In this document: positions 10,725-18,199 of the stretch, piece after piece
How positions within the stretch are numbered: the stretch's first letter is position 1
Layout: every line of letters begins with the position of its first letter
Program-made: the position numbers and the translations under genes
The notes under the pieces: model-generated
What the model saw: the letters and a program-made list of their open reading frames with translations, nothing else
The model's database searches: none
What the model was told of the DNA's origin: nothing
DNA from: Planctomycetota bacterium
GTDB lineage: Bacteria; Planctomycetota; B15-G4
Direction of reading: 5' to 3'
Assembly: GCA_029259715.1 (NCBI GenBank)
Contig: JAJDEP010000019.1
Location: 124,001-188,000, forward strand
DNA length: 64,000 nucleotides

Positions 10725-11168
10725 GTGTCTCCCGAGAGCCCCCCCGTGACCCACCAACGCCACGTCGTCCGCGTCTTCGTGTTCCGGCGCCAGGACAAGG
10801 GCATCGACTACCTGGTCGTGCGTCGCGAACCGGCCCACGACTCGTTCTGGTCGCCGCTCATGGCCGTCATGCGGCCCGACGAGTCGATCTACCAGGCCGC
10901 GGTGCGCGGCGTCGGCGAGCATGTGGGACTCGATACGCCCGGTCAGATGGTCGACCTCCAGCTCGCCACGCGCATCCAGATCGGCGATCTCGAGGAGATC
11001 GACTGGTCGGTGGGCTACCGCCCGCGCGAGGACGTGGCCGATCTGCGCCTGGCGCCCGAGGTGGCGGACGTGCGCTGGCTCGACTTCGACAACGTCTACC
11101 AGCAGCTCGAGCAGGAAGACGACCGCCGCTCGATCATGCGGCTGCACTTCACCCTGCGCGGTTCTTAG
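10725..11168 (+). CDS. Nudix-fold protein with a degenerate Nudix box
   Basis: 147 residues starting at GTG 10725, preceded by AGGGAG. The fold pattern (RVFVFRRQ, DYLVVRRE, FWSPLMA, VRWLDFDNVYQQL) is that of a Nudix hydrolase. The Nudix box itself is altered: where GX5EX7REUXEEXGU is expected, the sequence runs A-x5-E-x7-R-G-V-G-E-H-V-G-L. The Glu after the Arg is Gly and one of the paired metal-binding Glu is His. The Mg2+ site is therefore incomplete, and the protein may bind rather than hydrolyse a nucleoside-diphosphate compound. It follows the semialdehyde dehydrogenase by 69 bases. Confidence 0.75.
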   Translation: MSPESPPVTHQRHVVRVFVFRRQDKGIDYLVVRREPAHDSFWSPLMAVMRPDESIYQAAVRGVGEHVGLDTPGQMVDLQLATRIQIGDLEEIDWSVGYRPREDVADLRLAPEVADVRWLDFDNVYQQLEQEDDRRSIMRLHFTLRGS

Positions 11169-11208
11169 ACCGGCGCCGATCCTCGACCGGTGTGGTTCGT
11201 GCCACGCG

Positions 11209-12390
11209 TCAGAGCGCGTGCATGTCCTCCAGGCGCGCGCCCCCGTCGGGGTCGCCCACGGCGAAGCGCCCACCCGGCCGGATGCCGGCGCTGCCGTACT
11301 CACCGTCCACCGACATCGCGTAGAACTTGACGTCGAAGTCCGGGCCGCCGGCGGCGTTGCGGTGACGCGCCGGTGCGTGGCGCGCGATGCGCGCGAGCAC
11401 CTCGAGGCACGCCTCCGTCGGCGTCGCGCCGGCCCGCATGGTCTCGACCACCGCGAACGAGCCCGCCTCCAGGATCACCGCCTCGCCCCGCCCTGTGGCG
11501 CCGCAGCTGCCCACCTCGTCGGTGCAGTAGAGGCCGGCGCCGATGATGGGCGAGTCGCCCACCCGCCCGGGGATCTTGAAGGCCAGGCCGCTGGTGGTCG
11601 TCGTGCACGCGATATGCCCGGCCGGGTCGAGCAGCGCGCAGTGGATCGTCCCGCCGGGACGCTCTCCTTCGGCCGGGTCGCCGGTGTGGCTCAGCCAGTC
11701 GTCGTCGTCGCTGAGTTGTTCCTTCCAGCGCAACCAGCGGGCCCGCGCCGCGTCGGTGAGCAGGTCCTCCTCGCGGAAACCGTGGGCCGCGGCGAACTGG
11801 GCCGCCCCCGCGCCCACCAACATGACGTGGTCGGTGCGCTCGAGCACCTTGAGCGCCACGGCGGCGGGGTTGCGGTAGCCCTGCAGCCCGCCCACCGCAC
11901 CGGCCCGGTGCAGGCGCCCCTCCATGACGGCGGCGTCGAGTTCCACCACGCCGCGCTCGTTGGGCAGGCCGCCGTACCCGACGGACATGTCGTTCGGGTC
12001 GTCCTCCACCACCTTCACGCCGGCCACCACGGCGTGCATGGGTGCGGCGCCGTCTGCGGTCGACGCGGCCAACGCGGCCTCAACCGCCCGCAGCCCGTTG
12101 CCGCTGGAGATGCACAGCGGCCGCCCCACGCTCCGGCGGCCGGCACCGCGAGCCCGACCGGCGGCCGCGCCGGCGCCCACCGCACCGGTCCCCATCGAGC
12201 CGGCACCCTGCGCCGAACGCGGCAGCCAACCCAGGGCCACCGCCACGGTGGCCGCTCGCGCCAGGAAACCCCGCCGGGTGACCGGAGGGGCGAGTACGGC
12301 CGGCGCTGCGGCGGGCGCGGTGGGCTGCGCAGCGGCAGGCGCCGCGGAGGGCGCAGCAGAGCGATGCGTCGAACGGGGCTCGGTGGTCAT
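11209..12390 (-). CDS. Tat-exported N4-(beta-N-acetylglucosaminyl)-L-asparaginase / isoaspartyl-peptidase family
   Basis: 393 residues from ATG 12390 (GAGGA upstream). After a low-complexity Ala/Pro-rich lead, a twin-arginine signal TRRGFLARAATVAVALGW lies near residues 38-55, so the enzyme is exported folded. The mature part is an Ntn-hydrolase of the glycosylasparaginase family: GGVxVVED-type N-terminal half, then the autocleavage site before nucleophile Thr248 in PGGTIHC, followed by TTTSGLAFKIPGRVGDSPIIGAG, where the GRVGDSP loop binds substrate. The family releases GlcNAc-Asn linkages or isoaspartyl residues. The residue before the nucleophile is Gly rather than the Asp of the human enzyme. 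It is downstream of, and probably co-transcribed with, the VUT transporter gene. Confidence 0.85.
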   Translation of the reverse strand: MTTEPRSTHRSAAPSAAPAAAQPTAPAAAPAVLAPPVTRRGFLARAATVAVALGWLPRSAQGAGSMGTGAVGAGAAAGRARGAGRRSVGRPLCISSGNGLRAVEAALAASTADGAAPMHAVVAGVKVVEDDPNDMSVGYGGLPNERGVVELDAAVMEGRLHRAGAVGGLQGYRNPAAVALKVLERTDHVMLVGAGAAQFAAAHGFREEDLLTDAARARWLRWKEQLSDDDDWLSHTGDPAEGERPGGTIHCALLDPAGHIACTTTTSGLAFKIPGRVGDSPIIGAGLYCTDEVGSCGATGRGEAVILEAGSFAVVETMRAGATPTEACLEVLARIARHAPARHRNAAGGPDFDVKFYAMSVDGEYGSAGIRPGGRFAVGDPDGGARLEDMHAL

Positions 12391-12403
12391 GGGAGAGGCG
12401 TCC

Positions 12404-13270
12404 TCACGCTTGGGGAGACTCAGGAGGCCGATGGGCACCGGCGCGGGCGTAGCGCCCGACGAGGTGCACGCCGAGGTAGCACAGCGGCGTATCCAGCAGG
12501 GCCAGCAGGAACTTGACGACGTAGACGCCGACGATGACGCCCGCGATGGCGGACGCCTCCATCTCCCAGTAGTAGTGCAGGAAGATGCCGTTGACGATGA
12601 TCGTATCGACGAGCTGCGAGAGTCCCGTCGACATGTTGTTGCGGAACCACAGCGCCTTGCCCTTGGTCAGCCGCCGCCAGAAATGGAACAGGCGGTTGTC
12701 GATGAGCTGCGCCACGAGGTACGCGGTCATCGAGGCGAACAGCAAGGTGCCGGGCGCGTCGAAGGTGAAGCGGTAGGCGGCCTGGGCGGCGATGTGGTCG
12801 CCGGCGCCGTCCACCAGGCGGTCGGGCGACAGCACGCTTGCGAACTCGCTGGGAACAGCCCAGATCTCCGCCGCCGGCAGGGCGCCGGCCACGCTGATCA
12901 CCAGCAGCATCAGCAGCGACGCAGCGAAGCCCAGCATGACCATCACATCGGCGCGCTTGCGCCCCCAGATCTCGGAGACGATGTCGGTGCAGAGGAACGT
13001 CAGCGGGTAGGTGATGATGCCCGCCGTGAGGGTCAGCCCCTCGCCTCCGCCCCACCCGAAGGCCCACAGGGTGAAGCCATCGACGGCGCTCAGCAGCGGC
13101 CCCACCAGCGGCAGGTCGAGGGGCAGGGTGAAGAGCTTGGTCCCCACCACGTTGGTGAGCACGAGCAAGGAGACGAACAGCACCCCCAGCACGAAGTAGC
13201 CACGCTCGTATCCCGGCTGGACGACATGGGCCACGTGGCCGGCGTCCTCGTGAGTCTTGGGTGCGTTCAC
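12404..13270 (-). CDS. VUT-family transporter (probable queuosine precursor transporter)
   Basis: 288 residues from GTG 13270. At least six membrane helices can be read (for example GYFVLGVLFVSLLVLTNVVG, MVMLGFAASLLMLLVISVAG, AIAGVIVGVYVVKFLLALL). Family marks include LTNVVGTKLF near the first helix, PLTFLCTDIVSEIWGRKRA, a conserved T-D-x-x-x-E-x-x-G-x-x-x-A segment, and LxDxxLFHFWRRLTKGKALWFRNNxST. These identify the YhhQ/QueT-like VUT family, which takes up queuosine precursors (preQ0/preQ1 in E. coli). The substrate here is inferred from family only. The gene is divergent from the acyl-CoA operon. Confidence 0.85.
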   Translation of the reverse strand: MNAPKTHEDAGHVAHVVQPGYERGYFVLGVLFVSLLVLTNVVGTKLFTLPLDLPLVGPLLSAVDGFTLWAFGWGGGEGLTLTAGIITYPLTFLCTDIVSEIWGRKRADVMVMLGFAASLLMLLVISVAGALPAAEIWAVPSEFASVLSPDRLVDGAGDHIAAQAAYRFTFDAPGTLLFASMTAYLVAQLIDNRLFHFWRRLTKGKALWFRNNMSTGLSQLVDTIIVNGIFLHYYWEMEASAIAGVIVGVYVVKFLLALLDTPLCYLGVHLVGRYARAGAHRPPESPQA

Positions 13271-13301
13271 GCCTGCGTTTCTCCGGGACGCCGGGGCCCT
13301 G

Positions 13302-13307
13302 TAGTAT
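13302..13307 (+). promoter_or_regulatory. -10-like hexamer TAGTAT upstream of the acyl-CoA operon
   Basis: An A/T-rich hexamer standing out in very GC-rich sequence, about 75 bases before the TTG start of the first operon gene and within the divergent intergenic region. No clear -35 is seen at 17-18 bases. Confidence 0.35.
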
Positions 13308-13382
13308 GCCGACCCTTCGCGGGCACACCAGCCCGCCCCCCGAGGACCGCCGCCACAGGCCTCCTCGCATCGGAGCCTTGCG

Positions 13383-14165
13383 TTGTCGCTGATCGAGTCG
13401 AGCCGGCACGGCCCCGTCGCCGTGCTCACCCTCAACAACCCGCCGGCCAACGCCTACAGCCACGAGATGCACCTCGAGCTGGACGCGGCCATCCTGGCGG
13501 CCCGCTTCGACGAGGACGTGCACGTCATCGTGCTCACCGGCGCCGGCGACAAGTTCTTCTGTGCCGGCGCCGACATCGCCATGCTCGAAACGGTCACGCC
13601 GGCCTTCAAGTTCAACTTCTGCCTGCACGCCAACGAGACCCTGCAGCGCCTCGAGCAGACCCCCAAGCTGGTCATCGCCGCGCTCAACGGGCACACCGTG
13701 GGCGGCGGCCTCGAGGTGGCCCTCGCCGCCGACCTGCGCTGGGCCCGGGCCGGCAGCGGCAAGCTCGGCCTGCCCGAGGTGAAGCTCGGCGTGCTGCCCG
13801 GTACCGGCGGCACCGTGCGGCTCTCGCGCCTGGTCGGACGCGCCCGGGCCATCGAACTCATGGTCGACGGCGTCAACATGTCCTTCGACGACGCGCAGGC
13901 CCTCGGACTCGTCAACGCGATCCTGCCGGCCGAGGGCTTCCTCGACGCGGTGATCGAGAAGGCCGGCGCCTACTGCCCGCCCCGCGGCGCCTCCCTGGCG
14001 GCCGGGCTGATCAAACGCTCGGTGGTCTCGGGCCTCGAGATGAGCGTCGACGGCCACCTGGCCCTCGAGCGCGAGCTGCAGCAACGCCTGTTCGACAGCC
14101 ATGACGCGCGCGAGGGCTTCAACGCCTTCAACGAGAAGCGCGCGCCGTCGTTCGAGGGTCGCTGA
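13383..14165 (+). CDS. Enoyl-CoA hydratase/isomerase
   Basis: 260 residues, crotonase fold, with an apparent TTG start at 13383. Both catalytic glutamates of the hydratase pair are present: one in HTVGGGLEVAL and the second in GLPEVKLGVLPGTGGT. The oxyanion-hole residues sit in FCAGADIAML. It would hydrate 2-enoyl-CoA to 3-hydroxyacyl-CoA in a beta-oxidation-like pathway. It is the first gene of a seven-gene operon; the next ATG begins one base after its TGA. The substrate is unknown; the semialdehyde dehydrogenase nearby makes a ring-cleavage product possible. Confidence 0.9.
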   Translation: MSLIESSRHGPVAVLTLNNPPANAYSHEMHLELDAAILAARFDEDVHVIVLTGAGDKFFCAGADIAMLETVTPAFKFNFCLHANETLQRLEQTPKLVIAALNGHTVGGGLEVALAADLRWARAGSGKLGLPEVKLGVLPGTGGTVRLSRLVGRARAIELMVDGVNMSFDDAQALGLVNAILPAEGFLDAVIEKAGAYCPPRGASLAAGLIKRSVVSGLEMSVDGHLALERELQQRLFDSHDAREGFNAFNEKRAPSFEGR

Positions 14166-14166
14166 G

Positions 14167-15195
14167 ATGCAGGCCGTCCGCATCCACGAGCACGGCGACG
14201 TCGACGTGCTGCAGATCGAGCAGCTGCCCGACCCGCAGCCCCGGGCCCACGAGGTGCTCATCCGGGTCAAGGCCATCGGCCTCAATCACCTCGACACCTG
14301 GGTGCGGCGCGGCGTCGAGGGCCATCAGTTCCCGCTCCCGATCACACCGGGCTGCGACTTCAGCGGCGTGGTCGAGGCCGTGGGCGAGGTGGTGCAGGGC
14401 GTCGCCGTCGGCGATCGGGTGCTGGCCGCGCCGGGCTTCGCCTGTGGACGCTGCCAGGCTTGCGCTCAAGGGGCCGACAACCTCTGCCGCCACTACGGCA
14501 TCTTCGGCGAGACCTGCGACGGCGGCTGCGCCGAGCTCATCGCCATCCCCGCCGTGAACGCCTTGCCCATCCCCGCCGCGCTCGACTTCGAGCAGGCCGC
14601 CGCCTTCCCGCTGACCTTCCTCACGGCGTGGCACATGCTCGTCGCGCGCTGCGAGGTGCGCCCCGGCGACGACGTGCTCATTCACGCGGCCGGCAGCGGC
14701 GTCGGCTCGGCGGCGGTGCAGATCGCGCGTCTGTTCGGCGCCCGCGTCATCGTCACCGCGAGCACCCCGGCCAAGCTCGACGCGGCCCGGGCCCACGGCG
14801 CCCACGAGACGATCAACTACGAGGAAGAGGACTTCGTCAAGGCGGTCAAGGGCTTCACCGACCGTCGCGGCGTCGACATCGTCTTCGAGCACGTGGGCGA
14901 GAAGACCTTCGCCGGCAGCCTGCGCTGCCTCGCCAAGGGCGGGCGGGTCGTCACCTGCGGCGCGACCACAGGCCCCAAGCTCGAGGCCGACCTGCGGCCC
15001 CTCTTCTTCAAGAGCCTCTCGATCCTGGGCTCCACCATGGGCAGCCGCGGCGAGCTGTTGCAGATCCTCGAGCTCATGGGACGGGGACAGCTCGAGCCCG
15101 TCATCGACCGGGTGCTGCCGATGTCGGCGGTGCGCGAGGCCCACGCGGCCATGGGCAACCGCGAACTCTTCGGCAAGATCATCCTGACCCCCTGA
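14167..15195 (+). CDS. Zinc-binding medium-chain dehydrogenase/reductase (quinone-oxidoreductase-like)
   Basis: 342 residues. GroES-like N-domain, then a Rossmann domain with AAGSGVGSAAVQIA. The structural-zinc ligands are complete: Cys93, Cys96, Cys99 and Cys107 in CGRCQACAQGADNLC. The catalytic-zinc cysteine of alcohol dehydrogenases is replaced by Asn (GLNHLDTW), as in quinone oxidoreductases and enoyl reductases. It should therefore reduce an activated double bond or carbonyl with NAD(P)H rather than act as a classical alcohol dehydrogenase. It is one base after the enoyl-CoA hydratase and co-transcribed, so a CoA thioester or free intermediate of the same route is the likely substrate. 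Confidence 0.88.
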   Translation: MQAVRIHEHGDVDVLQIEQLPDPQPRAHEVLIRVKAIGLNHLDTWVRRGVEGHQFPLPITPGCDFSGVVEAVGEVVQGVAVGDRVLAAPGFACGRCQACAQGADNLCRHYGIFGETCDGGCAELIAIPAVNALPIPAALDFEQAAAFPLTFLTAWHMLVARCEVRPGDDVLIHAAGSGVGSAAVQIARLFGARVIVTASTPAKLDAARAHGAHETINYEEEDFVKAVKGFTDRRGVDIVFEHVGEKTFAGSLRCLAKGGRVVTCGATTGPKLEADLRPLFFKSLSILGSTMGSRGELLQILELMGRGQLEPVIDRVLPMSAVREAHAAMGNRELFGKIILTP

Positions 15196-15205
15196 ACCAG
15201 CCGCC

Positions 15206-15220
15206 GCCCGCTCGGCGGGC
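15206..15220 (+). terminator. Intercistronic stem-loop in the acyl-CoA operon
   Basis: GCCCG, a five-base loop, then CGGGC, ten bases after the reductase stop. It lies inside the operon, so it may be a partial terminator or an mRNA-processing or stability element. No U-tract. Confidence 0.25.
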
Positions 15221-15255
15221 AGCGCGACGTGGGAGACGACGTGGGAGACACTGAC

Positions 15256-16116
15256 GTGACGGACGCAACCTTCGAGACCGTGGTGGTCCTCGGCTCGGGC
15301 ACCATGGGCGCAGGCATCGCCCAGGTGGCGGCCACGGCCGGCAGCCGCGCCTGGCTGGTGGACACATCCCTCGACCGGGCCCACGAGGGGCGCGACGCCA
15401 TCGACAAGTCGCTGCAGCGCCTGCTCGACAAGGGCAAGATCGAAGCCGAGGAGCGCGACCGCATCCTGGCCCGCGTGCACGCGACGGAGGACCGCGACGC
15501 CGCCGTGGCCGCCGCCGACGTGATCGTCGAGGCGGTGCCCGAGAAGCTCGACCTCAAGCGCGAGATCATCGCCGACGTCGCTTCCAAGGCGCCGGGAACA
15601 TGCCTGCTGGGCACCAACACCTCGTCGCTCTCCATCGCCGCCATTGCCGAGGGCTGCGGCGCCGAGGACCGCGTCGTCGGCCTGCACTTCTTCAATCCGG
15701 TGCCGATCATGCAGCTGCTCGAGATCGTGCGCGGCGCCGCCACCTCCGACGCCACCGTGACCGCCGCGCGGGCTTTCGGGACCCACGTCGGCAAGGAATC
15801 GATCCTGGTCAAGGACGTGCCGGGCTTCGCCACCAGCCGCCTCGGCGTGCTGCTCGGGCTCGAGGCCATGCGCATGGTGCAGGACGGCGTGGCCTCCGCC
15901 GAGGACGTCGACAAGGCCATGGAGCTGGGGTATCGGCACCCGATGGGCCCGCTCAAGCTCACCGACCTGGTGGGCCTCGACGTGCGCCTCGCCATCGCCG
16001 AGCACCTGCACACCGAGCTGGGCTCGGCGGCCTTCGAGCCGCCGCAGTTGCTGCGCGACCTGGTGGCCGCCGGCAAGCTGGGACGCAAGAGCGGCGAGGG
16101 CTTCTACACCTACTGA
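15256..16116 (+). CDS. 3-hydroxyacyl-CoA dehydrogenase (3-hydroxybutyryl-CoA type)
   Basis: About 286 residues. It begins with the Rossmann motif VLGSGTMGAGIAQ and has the catalytic His in GLHFFNPVP, with NTSSLSI before it and the C-terminal PMGPLKLTDLVGLD of the HAD family. It oxidises 3-hydroxyacyl-CoA to 3-ketoacyl-CoA with NAD+, the step after the operon's hydratase. Length fits the short single-domain Hbd/PaaH group. The start is uncertain: GTG codons occur at 15229, 15241 and 15256, and a perfect 12-base tandem repeat (15226-15237 and 15238-15249) duplicates a GTGGGAG start-plus-Shine-Dalgarno unit. The third GTG has GGGAG at the best spacing for a normal N-terminus. Confidence 0.9.
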   Translation: MTDATFETVVVLGSGTMGAGIAQVAATAGSRAWLVDTSLDRAHEGRDAIDKSLQRLLDKGKIEAEERDRILARVHATEDRDAAVAAADVIVEAVPEKLDLKREIIADVASKAPGTCLLGTNTSSLSIAAIAEGCGAEDRVVGLHFFNPVPIMQLLEIVRGAATSDATVTAARAFGTHVGKESILVKDVPGFATSRLGVLLGLEAMRMVQDGVASAEDVDKAMELGYRHPMGPLKLTDLVGLDVRLAIAEHLHTELGSAAFEPPQLLRDLVAAGKLGRKSGEGFYTY

Positions 16117-16131
16117 ACGCGGGAGGTCGTG

Positions 16132-16902
16132 ATGGGCACCCTGAGCGGTCGACACGCGCTGGTGACTGGCGCCGGCCGGGGCATCGGTCTGGCGGTGGCG
16201 ACGGCCCTGGCCGAACGCGGCGCCGAGCTGACCCTGGTGGCGCGCAGCGTCGACCAGCTCGAGGCGGCGCGCAAGCAGTGCCGCGAGCGGGGTTCGCCGC
16301 TGTGCAAGTCGGCCTCGCTGAACCTCACCGACCGACGTGACCTCGAGAACCTCGCCCGGGGCGCCGCCACCCAGGCCGACATCGTGGTCAACAACGCCGG
16401 GGTGGCGCCGTCGGCGCCCATCGAACGCACCGACGAGGGCGTGTGGGACGGCGCCTTCGCCCTGAACGCCTTCGCGCCGTTCCTGCTGACCCGGTCGGCG
16501 CTCCCGGCCATGGCCGGCAAGGGCTGGGGCCGCATCGTGAACATCGCTTCGACCGCGGCCCTGCACGGCTACGCCTACACCGCCGCGTACACCGCCAGCA
16601 AGCACGCCCTGCTCGGGCTCACCCGGGCGGCCGCCGCCGAGGTCGCGGCCCGCTGGGCGTCCGCCGACCTGACCGTCAACGCCGTGTGCCCGGGCTTCGT
16701 CGACACCGACATCGTGCGCGAGTCGGCCGAACGCATCGCCGCCGCCACGGGCGGCAGCGTGGACGCTGCCCGGGAGACCCTCGCCGCCATGAACGACGGC
16801 GGCCGCTTGCTCAGTCCCGAGGAGGTCGCCGCCACGGTGGTGGGTCTCATCGAGGAGCAGCCGGGCACCACCCAGGGCGCCGCCGTCGAGTTCGAGGTCT
16901 AG
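16132..16902 (+). CDS. Short-chain dehydrogenase/reductase
   Basis: 256 residues, classical SDR: TGAGRGIG nucleotide motif at the N-terminus, VNNAG, the catalytic Ser in IASTAALHG, and YTASK (Tyr-x-x-x-Lys). The C-terminal VCPGFVDTDIV segment is typical of 3-hydroxyacyl and 3-hydroxybutyrate dehydrogenases. ATG 16132 is preceded by GGGAGG at correct spacing. In the operon it is a second dehydrogenase beside the HAD enzyme, so it may act on a different hydroxyacyl-CoA, for example an alicyclic one as BadH does. That parallel is only a possibility, since SDR specificity cannot be read from motifs. Confidence 0.88.
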   Translation: MGTLSGRHALVTGAGRGIGLAVATALAERGAELTLVARSVDQLEAARKQCRERGSPLCKSASLNLTDRRDLENLARGAATQADIVVNNAGVAPSAPIERTDEGVWDGAFALNAFAPFLLTRSALPAMAGKGWGRIVNIASTAALHGYAYTAAYTASKHALLGLTRAAAAEVAARWASADLTVNAVCPGFVDTDIVRESAERIAAATGGSVDAARETLAAMNDGGRLLSPEEVAATVVGLIEEQPGTTQGAAVEFEV

Positions 16903-16916
16903 TCCGGGCGGGTCGC

Positions 16917-16946
16917 TTGGTGTGAGGGGTCGGCAGCCCGTACGAT
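16917..16946 (+). promoter_or_regulatory. Internal promoter TTGGTG-N18-TACGAT, candidate leaderless
   Basis: A -35-like TTGGTG (16917-16922) and -10-like TACGAT (16941-16946) are separated by 18 bases. The ATG of the next gene starts six bases after the -10, which is about where transcription would begin, and there is no Shine-Dalgarno. This would let the last three genes of the operon be expressed separately. Confidence 0.5.
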
Positions 16947-16952
16947 CTCGGC

Positions 16953-17816
16953 ATGTCCGCCGCCCGCACGTCCGCTGCAACGCCCCCGCCCCCCCAGACG
17001 TTTCGCGAGGAGATCGACGCGGCGGGCGTCGCCACGATCACCCTTCATCGACCCGACAAGCTCAACGCGCTGACCTTCGCGGTCTATCGCGAATTGACGG
17101 ACCGCTTCGCCTCCATCGGCGACGATGCCCGCGTGCGCGCCGTGGTCATCACCGGGGCGGGACGCGCCTTCTGCTCGGGCGGCGACGTCCACGACATCAT
17201 CGGCGAGCTGTTCGAGCGCAGCGAGGCCGAGACCCTCGCGTTCACGCGCATGACCGGCGAGCTCATCGCCAACATGCGCACCTGCCCGCGCCCCATCGTC
17301 GCCGCCGTCAACGGCATGGCCGCGGGCGCCGGATCGGTCATCGCCCTGGCCTCCGACCTGCGGGTGCTCTCGACATCGGCCCGCTTCGCCTTCCTGTTCA
17401 CCAAGGTGGGGCTCACCGGCGCGGACATGGGCGCCGGCTACCTGCTGCCCCGGGTCGTGGGGGCCGGCCGGGCCAGCGAGTTGCTGCTGCTGGGCGACAC
17501 CATCGACGCCGCCACCGCCGACCGCTACGGACTCGCCACCCGGGTCGTCGAACCCGACGCCGTGCTCTCGACGGCCCACGAGCTGGCGACGCGCCTCGCC
17601 CTCGGTCCCGTGGAGGCCCTGACCACCACCAAGCAACTCATCGATGCCGAGTGGACCATGGACCTCGAGGCCGCCATCGAAGCCGAGGCCGTCGCCCAGG
17701 CCTACCACCTGCGCGCCCCCGACCACCGCGAGTTCTTCGAGGCCTTCGTAGCCAAGCGCGCACCGCGCTTCAGCGGCGAAAAGGCGGCCGACGAAGAGCG
17801 GAGCCCGCGCGCATGA
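16953..17816 (+). CDS. Enoyl-CoA hydratase-family protein lacking the hydratase glutamate pair
   Basis: 287 residues, crotonase fold, with oxyanion-hole residues in FCSGGDVHD. The two glutamates that define hydratases are absent. The first position lies in GMAAGAGSVIALASD, where Gly/Ser replaces Glu. The second region reads FLFTKVGLTGADMGAGYLLPR, with a conserved Asp nearby. Family members with this pattern include isomerases, hydrolases and ring-opening enzymes as well as hydratases, so the reaction is open. Together with the first operon gene (full Glu pair) this suggests two different crotonase-type steps. Its TGA overlaps the ATG of the ferredoxin gene. Confidence 0.85.
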   Translation: MSAARTSAATPPPPQTFREEIDAAGVATITLHRPDKLNALTFAVYRELTDRFASIGDDARVRAVVITGAGRAFCSGGDVHDIIGELFERSEAETLAFTRMTGELIANMRTCPRPIVAAVNGMAAGAGSVIALASDLRVLSTSARFAFLFTKVGLTGADMGAGYLLPRVVGAGRASELLLLGDTIDAATADRYGLATRVVEPDAVLSTAHELATRLALGPVEALTTTKQLIDAEWTMDLEAAIEAEAVAQAYHLRAPDHREFFEAFVAKRAPRFSGEKAADEERSPRA

Positions 17817-18199
17817 GCCGCTTCCGCTGCCACATGTTCGTGTGCATCAACCGTCGCGACGAGGGCAACCCCAAGGGTTGCTGCGCGTCCAAGGGCAGCG
17901 AGGCCATCGCAGCGGCGTTGAAGGTCGCCGCCTACGACCGGGGACTGAAGGGCATCGTGCGCGTCAACAAGGCCGGCTGCCTCGATGCCTGCGGCGCCGG
18001 CCCGGCCGCCGTCATCTATCCCCTCAACGTGTGGTACCGCGGCATCACCCTCACCGACGTCGACGAGATCGTCGAGCGCACCCTGGTGCAGGGCGAGATC
18101 GTCGAGCGGCTCGTGCTGCCCACCGCGCTGGCTCCCGCGCCCATGAACCCCGCGCCCACCGACCCCGAGTCGGTGCGGCCGCCGGATGCCTCGTCATGA
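17813..18199 (+). CDS. Thioredoxin-fold (2Fe-2S) ferredoxin
   Basis: 128 residues. The sequence CHMFVCINRR, PKGCCASKGSEAI, VRVNKAGCLDACGAGP and IYPLNVWYRG is the signature of the small thioredoxin-like [2Fe-2S] ferredoxins; candidate cluster ligands are Cys11, Cys23/24, Cys56 and Cys60. There is no signal peptide. It overlaps the preceding crotonase gene and the following acyl-CoA dehydrogenase gene by ATGA at both ends, so the three are made together. The simplest inference is that it carries electrons for, or assists, the acyl-CoA dehydrogenase or another redox step of the pathway. The last ~25 residues are a Pro/Ala-rich tail. Confidence 0.85.
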   Translation: MSRFRCHMFVCINRRDEGNPKGCCASKGSEAIAAALKVAAYDRGLKGIVRVNKAGCLDACGAGPAAVIYPLNVWYRGITLTDVDEIVERTLVQGEIVERLVLPTALAPAPMNPAPTDPESVRPPDASS

